From Bacteroidales bacterium (GTDB lineage Bacteria; Bacteroidota; Bacteroidia; Bacteroidales; VadinHA17): 6,141 nt of DNA. Below the pieces are notes generated by a model. That model saw only the letters and a program-made list of their open reading frames with translations, had not been told where the DNA came from and made no database searches. The stretch covers positions 1 to 6,141 of the forward strand of contig JALOMM010000105.1 in the NCBI GenBank assembly GCA_025455535.1. The letters are read 5' to 3'. Both the position numbers and the translations under genes were made by a program. Of the stretch, positions 1-4,276 are shown one piece after another (position 1 is the stretch's first letter; the number at the start of each line of letters is the position of its first letter).

Positions 1-278
1 GTTCCCGTCACGTTTGTCTTGAAGGACAGGTGCGGATCCTGCGAGACGGGTTTGGTGTGCCCCGCTAGATGAAAAACCCAGTCACAGTTCTCCATGCCTG
101 CCTTAAGCTTTTCTTTACCTGAAAGATCCCCGTAAATTATTTTCAGGCCCATAGACCGATAATCATCTGCTTTTGAAGGATCGCGGAGCAGTACTGTCAG
201 CTGATGATTATCTGCTGCAAGCCTGGCTGCCAGATTGCTTCCAATAAATCCTGATGCCCCGGTCATAAAGATTTTCAT
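1..278 (-). CDS. NAD(P)-dependent epimerase/dehydratase, extended SDR family (N-terminal 92 residues)
   Basis: Reading leftward from the ATG at 278, the frame stays open to the window edge, so the C-terminal part is missing. The first residues MKIFMTGASGFIG carry the glycine-rich GxxGxxG dinucleotide-binding loop (G7, G10, G13) of a Rossmann fold. Further hallmarks of extended SDRs follow: a GDL element near residue 53, FHLAG near 74-78, and a TNVTG segment at 88-92, which corresponds to the NVxGT stretch ahead of the catalytic region. The catalytic YxxxK lies outside the window. Members act on nucleotide sugars, sterols or flavonoid-like substrates; the substrate cannot be read from this piece. 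The gene is cytosolic by appearance. Its ATG overlaps the TGA of the upstream membrane-protein gene (ATGA, 275-278), so the two are probably co-transcribed and translationally coupled. The family call is firm and the specific function is open. Confidence 0.9.
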   Translation of the reverse strand, partial: MKIFMTGASGFIGSNLAARLAADNHQLTVLLRDPSKADDYRSMGLKIIYGDLSGKEKLKAGMENCDWVFHLAGHTKPVSQDPHLSFKTNVTG

Positions 279-1003
279 CTGTTCTTACTGTGTTTTGTAA
301 AGCTGAAGCTCAGGTCAGGGTTGTTATAAACAGAGAATATTTCTGCAGAAACGGCCAGCCAGCCGTGGATCAGAAAGGCGAAAAGGAATGACCCTGTCAG
401 GAGGGTGATCAGGCAGAGCAATATACCGAATGGAATAGCGCCGAGGCTCATTTCCAGCCCCTGGTCAAGGTGAACAGCCACATAAAGAACGATATTAATC
501 AGGAGTGCCGCCAGGAAACCAAAAGCCATGTAGCACACCAGCCACAGTATTCCCCTGAACAGTAGTTCATAGCCAAGTATGTATATTAACCATCCGGTTA
601 TTGAGATGATTAAGTATTTGAATGTCCATTTTTTTATCCTGATCCGGGGAGACTTTTCCTGGATGGCTTTCTTTTTGGATCCATTAAATGTCAGAAGTGT
701 GATAATGATAAGTGTACCCAGAAGTACGTACCAGTACTGTCCGGATTTGCCGGCAGTCATGACGGTTTCTGAAAGATGCAGTCCTGAGGTTGTCGCAAAC
801 AGGATAAAAGGAATGGCACCAAAGAGCAGGAAGCCTGTTATTTTTTCAGCAAAGAACAAAAGTCCTGGTTCCCGTTCCGGACCCGCTAAGATTCTGCGGG
901 CAGGACTTAGCTTTGTGATAACATAGTAAAGTGCAAAAGCAACAACTACATAAATGATTGTAATTACTGCGTAGCCATGCCAGTTTTCCTGATATGCCGT
1001 CAT
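275..1003 (-). CDS. CPBP-type (CAAX protease-like) polytopic membrane protein with a degenerate active site
   Basis: 242 residues with about seven hydrophobic segments (roughly 10-31, 52-70, 89-106, 128-147, 152-172, 187-206, 207-223), so an inner-membrane protein. The C-terminal half resembles the CPBP/Rce1 domain: YELLFRG at about 145-151 matches motif 1 (EExxxR), YVAVH ending at H178 matches motif 2 (FxxxH), and LIHGWLA with H213 matches motif 3 (HxxxN/B). Motif 1 has Tyr where the first Glu normally sits, and motif 3 lacks the usual Asn. In Rce1 the first Glu is the catalytic one, so the protein may have no proteolytic activity; that is inference. I chose the ATG at 1003; an in-frame TTG at 1012 would add three residues, and neither has a clear Shine-Dalgarno. 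It overlaps the downstream epimerase gene by 4 bp. Many Bacteroidota CPBP proteins are annotated only by fold, and the same caution applies here. Confidence 0.75.
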   Translation of the reverse strand: MTAYQENWHGYAVITIIYVVVAFALYYVITKLSPARRILAGPEREPGLLFFAEKITGFLLFGAIPFILFATTSGLHLSETVMTAGKSGQYWYVLLGTLIIITLLTFNGSKKKAIQEKSPRIRIKKWTFKYLIISITGWLIYILGYELLFRGILWLVCYMAFGFLAALLINIVLYVAVHLDQGLEMSLGAIPFGILLCLITLLTGSFLFAFLIHGWLAVSAEIFSVYNNPDLSFSFTKHSKNR

Positions 1004-1037
1004 GGTGATCAAAATTCTGATCAGATTGGGTTACAGG

Positions 1038-1067
1038 TTTAATAATACCAATGTACGATTAAATCTG
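1038..1067 (+). promoter_or_regulatory. Weak Bacteroidota-type promoter candidate ahead of the 20-codon ORF
   Basis: TAAATCTG at 1060-1067 differs by one base from the -7 consensus TAnnTTTG, and TTTA at 1038-1041 differs by one base from the -33 TTTG, with an 18-nt spacer (family spacing is about 19-21). Transcription would start just before the Shine-Dalgarno at 1080. Each box is imperfect, so this is a candidate only. Confidence 0.3.
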
Positions 1068-1091
1068 CAAATTACATATGGAGGTGATCTA

Positions 1092-1154
1092 ATGGATTAT
1101 TTATTCGCACTGTGGATTATGTTTCCGGGCGGGGAGCCGTCAGGGCTTAAATGA
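1092..1154 (+). CDS. Possible 20-residue small protein or leader peptide with a near-perfect Shine-Dalgarno
   Basis: An ATG at 1092 opens a 20-codon frame ending in TGA at 1152-1154. It is preceded at 1080-1088 by GGAGGTGAT, an essentially complete complement of the 16S rRNA 3' end, with 7 nt between GGAGG and the ATG. The other genes in this window have no or weak Shine-Dalgarno sequences, as is usual in Bacteroidota, so this site stands out. The peptide begins MDYLFALWIMF, a short hydrophobic run with one Trp, and ends in a polar Gly/Pro-rich tail, GGEPSGLK. I do not recognise it. Downstream on the same strand come structured repeats and an intrinsic terminator at about 1364-1400, so a short transcript ending there is conceivable. 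No plus-strand gene follows that it could obviously control. A chance ORF or the decayed start of a longer gene are equally possible. Confidence 0.35.
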   Translation: MDYLFALWIMFPGGEPSGLK

Positions 1155-1165
1155 TCCTTCGGGAG

Positions 1166-1199
1166 GGATTACTCTCCCGCTCTGCGGGCTCGTGATCCC
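1166..1199. repeat. 34-nt imperfect-palindrome repeat, copy 1
   Basis: This segment is identical over 34 nt to 1301-1334. Each copy folds on itself: with the preceding G1165 the outer arms are GGGATTAC and GTGATCCC (one G-T pair), then a 3x3 internal loop, then an inner stem CCCGC/GCGGG (1176-1180 with 1184-1188) closed by a TCT loop. The copies are 135 bp apart start to start and share the same orientation. Confidence 0.85.
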
Positions 1200-1209
1200 G
1201 TTCGGAGAA

Positions 1210-1270
1210 GCCTGCACCGGTACTGAAGGTATACGCCGCAGGCGCATACTTTTCTGTTTTTCCGGTATGC
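1210..1270 (+). other. Mutually exclusive hairpins with a T-rich tail (attenuator-like)
   Basis: Three pairings can be drawn. Hairpin A pairs 1229-1237 with 1241-1249 (GTATaCGCC with GGCGcATAC) around a GCA loop and runs straight into TTTTCTGTTTTT, an intrinsic-terminator shape on the plus strand. Hairpin C pairs GCCTGC (1210-1215) with GCAGGC (1238-1243), and hairpin B pairs GCATAC (1244-1249) with GTATGC (1265-1270). B and C can coexist, but either excludes A. The layout resembles an attenuator behind a leader peptide, but there is no obvious plus-strand gene to control, so function is unproven. Confidence 0.3.
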
Positions 1271-1300
1271 TCCTCATGAGCAAGCTCATTCCCCCCCGAA

Positions 1301-1334
1301 GGATTACTCTCCCGCTCTGCGGGCTCGTGATCCC
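1301..1334. repeat. 34-nt imperfect-palindrome repeat, copy 2
   Basis: Exact second copy of the element at 1166-1199, with the same inner stem CCCGC/GCGGG. The preceding base is A instead of G, so the outer stem is one pair shorter. The flanks resemble but do not match copy 1 (CTTCGGGAG before copy 1, CCCCCGAA before copy 2), which fits a duplicated unit whose edges have drifted. Confidence 0.85.
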
Positions 1335-1363
1335 TTGAGAAGGAACCGGCAGACCACAGCACT

Positions 1364-1400
1364 CTCTCATGCATTGAGGTGCATGAGAGTCTTTTATTTT
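1364..1400 (+). terminator. Intrinsic terminator on the plus strand
   Basis: A perfect 10-bp stem, CTCTCATGCA (1364-1373) with TGCATGAGAG (1380-1389), has a 6-nt loop TTGAGG and is followed by TCTTTTATTTT. This would end any plus-strand transcript coming from the small-ORF region before it enters the tRNA gene antisense. On the minus strand no T tract follows, so the orientation is clear. Confidence 0.6.
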
Positions 1401-1440
1401 CCGTCATAACTCGCCCCGGCAAGCCGGGCTCATTCTGCCG

Positions 1441-1477
1441 TAAAATAAAAAACCTGTTCCGTCACTGACGGAACAGG
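1441..1477 (-). terminator. Intrinsic terminator of tRNA-Ser
   Basis: On the minus strand a perfect stem, CCTGTTCCGTC with GACGGAACAGG (plus coordinates 1453-1477, 3-nt loop), begins 14 nt after the tRNA discriminator base and runs into TTTTTTATTTTA. The stem core CCGTCAC-GACGG recurs in the second terminator behind the HU gene. Confidence 0.8.
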
Positions 1478-1491
1478 AGTGCTGTGGTCGG

Positions 1492-1578
1492 CGGAGAAAG
1501 AGGGATTCGAACCCCCGGTCCAGTCGCCCGGACAACGGTTTTCAAGACCGCCGCAATCGACCACTCTGCCATTTCTCC
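1492..1578 (-). tRNA. tRNA-Ser, anticodon UGA
   Basis: An 87-nt class II tRNA. The acceptor stem GGAGAAA (1578-1572) pairs perfectly with TTTCTCC (1499-1493), followed by discriminator G at 1492. The D arm begins TGGCAGAGTGG; the anticodon arm GCGGT-CTTGAAA-ACCGT has TGA at 1544-1542. A long variable arm (GTCC...GGAC) is typical of tRNA-Ser, and the T arm reads GGGGG-TTCGAAT-CCCTC. The discriminator is followed by CCG, so CCA is not encoded and must be added after processing. UGA reads UCA and other UCN serine codons. It has its own promoter box (1583-1590) and terminator (1441-1477), so it is a single-gene unit, convergent with any transcript from 1040-1400 and divergent from the HU gene. 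Confidence 0.97.
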
Positions 1579-1582
1579 GCCG

Positions 1583-1590
1583 CAAATATA
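1583..1590 (-). promoter_or_regulatory. -7 promoter box of tRNA-Ser
   Basis: On the minus strand TATATTTG is an exact match to the Bacteroidota -7 consensus TAnnTTTG and ends 4 nt before the tRNA 5' end, so transcription would start at or almost at the mature tRNA. I see no good TTTG at -33; an A-rich stretch (1591-1605) lies there instead. Confidence 0.6.
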
Positions 1591-1799
1591 GTATTTTTTT
1601 GTTTTCTCACTCTGAGAGCCGGACAATCACCCTTTTATTTCATTGTTTTAGATAATAGCTGCATCTGTAACTCCCAAAAAATGGGCTTATGGTAAAGCTG
1701 CTAACGCTACGTTCGTCTAAAAATGGGCACCTTTTGTCGTTCAAAATGCTCATTTCACATAAAAATAAGCCTCCCGGCATGAAAAAAGGGCTAAAATCC
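1591..1799. other. Intergenic stretch between divergent tRNA-Ser and HU promoters
   Basis: About 210 AT-rich bases upstream of both the leftward tRNA-Ser and the rightward HU gene. A frame in phase with HU is open from 1689, but it lies upstream of the HU promoter and has no HU-like content. I see no RNA gene, repeat or convincing hairpin here beyond a short CCCA/TGGG pairing near 1673-1685. Confidence 0.5.
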
Positions 1800-1829
1800 T
1801 TGCTTTTGAATTTTAATGAAATAAATTTG
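1800..1829 (+). promoter_or_regulatory. Promoter of the HU-family gene
   Basis: TAAATTTG at 1822-1829 matches the -7 consensus TAnnTTTG exactly. TTGC at 1800-1803, 18 nt upstream, is a partial -33 box. Transcription would begin near 1834-1838 and give a leader of roughly 40 nt before the ATG at 1875. This position argues against any start upstream of 1829. Confidence 0.55.
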
Positions 1830-1874
1830 TATGCAATTAGAAGATTTTGGTTTAACCCTAAAATTGATTTGACT

Positions 1875-2147
1875 ATGACAAAAAAAGAACTTGTAAGCAG
1901 CATTGCAAAAAAAGCAGGACTTTCACTTAAAGATGCCAACATCGCTCTGAACGCATTTGTAGGTTCATTTGGTGACGCCATGAAAAAAGGCCAGAGGCTC
2001 CAGCTCCCCTCAATGGGTACTTTCAAAGTTGAGAAGAGAAGCGCAAGAGTTGTTCGCAACCCGCGCACCGGTGCCAAACTGAATGTTCCAGCCAAAAAGG
2101 TTGTTAAGTTCAAAGCTGCTCCGGCACTCACGAAGGGCCTGAAGTAA
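1875..2147 (+). CDS. HU-family nucleoid DNA-binding protein
   Basis: 90 residues, the usual length of HU. It starts MTKKELVSSIAKKAGLSLKD, the helix pair that forms the dimer base, followed by the body around LQLPSMGTFKVEKR (43-55). The DNA-contacting beta arm spans about 56-76 and contains RNPRTG at 61-66, with Pro63 as the residue that intercalates at the DNA kink in HU/IHF. The Lys-rich C-terminus (VVKFKAAPAL) is typical. HU dimers bend and wrap DNA without strong sequence preference. The frame is open back to 1689, but the promoter at 1800-1829 and the HU alignment both fix the start at 1875; no Shine-Dalgarno is present. It is a single-gene unit bounded by its promoter and two tandem terminators. 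Whether it is the main HU or one of several paralogues common in Bacteroidota cannot be told here. Confidence 0.95.
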   Translation: MTKKELVSSIAKKAGLSLKDANIALNAFVGSFGDAMKKGQRLQLPSMGTFKVEKRSARVVRNPRTGAKLNVPAKKVVKFKAAPALTKGLK

Positions 2148-2155
2148 AAGTTTCA

Positions 2156-2180
2156 GGGGTGCTGCAGCACCCCTTTTTTT
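2156..2180 (+). terminator. First terminator of the HU gene
   Basis: Stem GGGGTGC (2156-2162) with GCACCCC (2167-2173), loop TGCA, followed directly by seven Ts. It starts 9 nt after the HU stop codon. Confidence 0.9.
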
Positions 2181-2193
2181 ATATAAAAAACTG

Positions 2194-2220
2194 ATGCCGT
2201 CACCGACGGCATTTTTTTTT
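2194..2220 (+). terminator. Second, tandem terminator of the HU gene
   Basis: Stem ATGCCGTC (2194-2201) with GACGGCAT (2205-2212), loop ACC, followed by nine Ts (2212-2220). It is also preceded by an A run, so it could work in both directions. Together with the first terminator it insulates the response-regulator unit from strong HU transcription. Confidence 0.85.
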
Positions 2221-2266
2221 GACGTATCAAAATTTATTTGCAGAGTTCATTGAATATTTTTTTTAG

Positions 2267-2274
2267 TATATTTG
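2267..2274 (+). promoter_or_regulatory. -7 promoter box of the response-regulator unit
   Basis: TATATTTG matches TAnnTTTG exactly. A TTTG lies at 2237-2240, but its 26-nt spacing is longer than usual, so the -33 element is uncertain. The start site would be near 2280, some 30 nt before the ATG at 2311, which rules out the in-frame TTG at 2272 as a start. Confidence 0.55.
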
Positions 2275-2310
2275 TTTTCCACGCACGGTGAAGCAACCAC
2301 CCGCATCGAA

Positions 2311-3021
2311 ATGAACTGTATTATCGTAGATGATGACCCGATCTGGTGCAAGACCCTCGAGCAATTCGTAGGCCGATCATCAAGCCTGTCTCTGGCTGGG
2401 ACCTATTCAGACTCAGTCTCAGCCCGTAATGCACTTATGTCACGCAGAGACATCGAGCTCATCTTTCTTGATATCGAGATGCCTGAAATGGATGGCTTTG
2501 ATTTCCTTTCAAGCCTCGAAATGCCTCCTCACATAGTTTTTGTCTCGGGAAGTGAGGATCATGCTTTTGAAGCATATAACCATAACGGCATTGATTATCT
2601 TCTTAAACCCATTTCCTATGCACGGTTCTGCAGGGCGGTGGAGAAGATCATGAAATACTATTCAGGTCGCCAGATACCGGCCACCGCCGGCGATGAGGAG
2701 ATATTCATCAAGAAGTCCTCCTCTCTCGTGAAACTGAAACTCAAGGAGATCCTTTACGTTGAAGCGCTGGAAAATTATGTCAGTGTCATCACGCGTGATG
2801 AGAAATACACAATACATTTTACCATGCGCGCCATTGAACAGCAGCTCCCATCCGGCCTCTTTTTCCGGATCCACCGCTCTTACATGGTCAATAAAAGCGT
2901 TATCAGGTCAATAAGCGAAAACAGCCTGACCATTCTCGTGGGTAACACCCCGAAAACTCTCCCCGTAGGCAAGTCGTACCGCGACGGGATCATGAGCTAT
3001 ATCAACATAATGACACGTTAA
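2311..3021 (+). CDS. LytTR-family response regulator transcription factor (LytR/AlgR type)
   Basis: 236 residues in two domains. The receiver domain (about 1-115) begins MNCIIVDDD with acidic-pocket Asps at 7-9, the phosphoacceptor D54 in FLDIEMPEMDG, the switch Ser79 in VFVSG, and Lys99 in YLLKP. The LytTR DNA-binding domain (about 130-233) shows LKLKEILYVEALENY and the signature FRIHRSYMVN at 185-194. Such regulators are normally phosphorylated by a LytS/YehU-type membrane histidine kinase and bind direct repeats in target promoters. No kinase gene is visible in this window, so the partner must be elsewhere or absent. The ATG at 2311 is chosen because the receiver fold starts there and the promoter box lies at 2267-2274. 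The stop codon directly abuts the ATG of the aminotransferase gene, so the two are almost certainly co-transcribed. Confidence 0.95.
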   Translation: MNCIIVDDDPIWCKTLEQFVGRSSSLSLAGTYSDSVSARNALMSRRDIELIFLDIEMPEMDGFDFLSSLEMPPHIVFVSGSEDHAFEAYNHNGIDYLLKPISYARFCRAVEKIMKYYSGRQIPATAGDEEIFIKKSSSLVKLKLKEILYVEALENYVSVITRDEKYTIHFTMRAIEQQLPSGLFFRIHRSYMVNKSVIRSISENSLTILVGNTPKTLPVGKSYRDGIMSYINIMTR

Positions 3022-4218
3022 ATGCCGTCACTGAGGCAGCTCTTCCTTGAGCATCTGGGACAGACCTCCGGTGCTCCGCTTATGCTTGAGATAGAGAAGG
3101 CGGAAGGCTCTTTTCTCTATGACAGGGAAGGGAAAGACTATATTGATCTTATCTCAGGAGTATCTGTAAGCAATACCGGCCACCGCCACCCGGATGTAGT
3201 GGCTGCCGTTAAAGATCAGGCAGACAGATACCTGCACCTCATGGTATACGGCGAGGTGATACAGAGTCCCCAGGTTCTGTATGCCACCCGCCTGGCATCA
3301 CTGCTGCCACCCTCACTGCAGTCCGTGTTCTTCGTTAACTCAGGGAGTGAGGCTGTCGAGGGTGCTCTCAAGCTTGCCCGCAGGTATACCGGGAGGAATG
3401 AGATAATCTATTTCAGGAACGCCTATCACGGATCGACAACGGGCGCACTCAGCATCCAGGGCTCCGAGACCTACCGCAATGCCTTCAGACCGCTGATGCC
3501 GTCAACCACCATGGCGGAGTTTAACTCAGAACTGGCTGCCGGGATGATAACTGAGCAGACGGCAGCGGTGATACTCGAGCCGGTGCAGGCCGAGGCCGGC
3601 GTGATACAGCCTGACAGTGGCTTTCTTGAGAGCCTGCGTTCTGCCTGCGACCGTCACGGGGCGCTACTTGTCTTCGATGAGGTGCAGACAGGCTTCGGCC
3701 GTACGGGACACCTCTTCTCGCTCTGCAGGTACAACGTGATACCGGATATACTTGTCCTTGCCAAGGCCCTCGGGGGCGGACTGCCGCTGGGTGCCTTTAT
3801 CTCTTCCCAGGAAATAATGTCATCCCTGACCAATAATCCGCCACTCGGACATATTACCACCTTCGGAGGACATCCGCTGTGTTGTGCCGCCGGACTTGCC
3901 TCACTGGAGGTCATTCTGAGGGAAGACCTTCCCGCAAAAGCCGCCGCAAAGGAGAGACAGTTCAGGGAAGAACTTTCTCAACTGCCTGTCAGGGAGATAA
4001 GGGGGGAGGGGCTCCTTCTGGCTGTGGTGCCGGAAGAGAAAAAGATCATACCGGAACTTGTCAGGCAGGCTCCGACGTACGGATTGCTCCTTGACTACTT
4101 CCTCTTCTGCGATGATGCCTTCCGTATCGCTCCTCCGCTGACAATTACACATGACGAGATTTCCTTCGCATGTCAGCGTCTGCGAAGCCTCATGCACGAT
4201 CTTAGCAGCGGCAACTGA
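3022..4218 (+). CDS. Class III PLP-dependent aminotransferase (acetylornithine/ornithine aminotransferase-like)
   Basis: 398 residues, normal length for fold-type I class III enzymes. Visible landmarks are NSGSEA (106-111, phosphate cup), FRNAYHG (131-137, ring stacking), EPVQAEAG (186-193), VFDEVQTGFGRTG (217-229) with D219 binding the pyridine nitrogen and Q222 next to the ring, and LAKALGGGLPLGA with K248 as the Schiff-base lysine. TTFGGHPL (279-286) supplies the phosphate-binding Thr from the partner subunit, and R368 in FRIAPPLT fits the substrate carboxylate Arg. The fold and chemistry are firm. The substrate (acetylornithine, ornithine, 4-aminobutyrate, lysine or another omega-amine) is not settled, and no arginine-biosynthesis neighbours are present. 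The ATG follows the response-regulator TAA with no gap and without a Shine-Dalgarno, suggesting translational coupling. A cytosolic homodimer is expected. Confidence 0.93.
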   Translation: MPSLRQLFLEHLGQTSGAPLMLEIEKAEGSFLYDREGKDYIDLISGVSVSNTGHRHPDVVAAVKDQADRYLHLMVYGEVIQSPQVLYATRLASLLPPSLQSVFFVNSGSEAVEGALKLARRYTGRNEIIYFRNAYHGSTTGALSIQGSETYRNAFRPLMPSTTMAEFNSELAAGMITEQTAAVILEPVQAEAGVIQPDSGFLESLRSACDRHGALLVFDEVQTGFGRTGHLFSLCRYNVIPDILVLAKALGGGLPLGAFISSQEIMSSLTNNPPLGHITTFGGHPLCCAAGLASLEVILREDLPAKAAAKERQFREELSQLPVREIRGEGLLLAVVPEEKKIIPELVRQAPTYGLLLDYFLFCDDAFRIAPPLTITHDEISFACQRLRSLMHDLSSGN

Positions 4219-4276
4219 CACTCTGTCATATTTGCCTCCCGCGGCACACACTTTGGAGAGCGTGGGCAGGATAAAC

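Larger units (their letters stand above)
1013..1491. other. Gene-poor, hairpin-rich intergenic region
   Basis: Nearly 490 bp lie between the CPBP-like gene and tRNA-Ser without a convincing conventional gene. Visible content from left to right: a weak promoter candidate, a strong ribosome-binding site with a 20-codon ORF, a 34-nt hairpin repeat (1166-1199), competing hairpins at 1210-1270, a perfect ATGAGC/GCTCAT hairpin (1276-1289), the second 34-nt repeat (1301-1334), a plus-strand terminator (1364-1400), a CCCGGC/GCCGGG hairpin (1415-1428), and the tRNA terminator (1441-1477). Two overlapping minus-strand frames stay open across the repeats, but they look spurious. The density of inverted repeats suggests either a structured RNA or a repeat/REP-like element beside a tRNA gene. 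Confidence 0.7.

Noticed and set aside
1080..1089. Remnant of a 16S rRNA 3' end (GGAGGTGATC is the complement of the anti-Shine-Dalgarno)
   Set aside because: The match is about 10 nt, with no further rRNA similarity around it; a strong Shine-Dalgarno in front of an ATG explains it more simply.
1166..1334. CRISPR array
   Set aside because: Only two repeat copies, a single 101-nt intervening segment that is itself hairpin-rich, and no cas genes nearby.
1140..1422. Two overlapping minus-strand frames (76 and 91 codons) carrying an internally repeated peptide such as DHEPAERESNPS
   Set aside because: They run through hairpin repeats and the plus-strand terminator, have odd composition, no start signals and no recognisable domain. 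The peptide repeat merely reflects the 34-nt DNA repeat, whose spacing happens to be a multiple of three.
1689..1874. A 62-residue N-terminal extension of the HU protein
   Set aside because: The added residues have no HU-like or low-complexity tail character, and an exact -7 promoter box at 1822-1829 lies inside it. The canonical HU start is at 1875.
1640..2131. 163-codon minus-strand frame antisense to the HU gene
   Set aside because: It is a shadow of HU codon structure plus AT-rich upstream DNA, with no domain and running through the HU promoter.
2272..2310. TTG start for the response regulator, adding 13 residues
   Set aside because: The TTG lies within the -7 promoter box TATATTTG, so it would not be in the transcript; the receiver domain begins at ATG 2311.
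4216..4228. TGACA/TGTCA hairpin at the end of the aminotransferase gene as a terminator
   Set aside because: The stem is only 5 bp with a 3-nt loop and no T run follows, so it is unlikely to stop transcription before htpG.
4228..4235. CATATTTG as a -7 box for a separate htpG promoter
   Set aside because: It has one mismatch to TAnnTTTG and no TTTG at the right distance upstream; too weak to list as a promoter, though a separate htpG promoter is not excluded.
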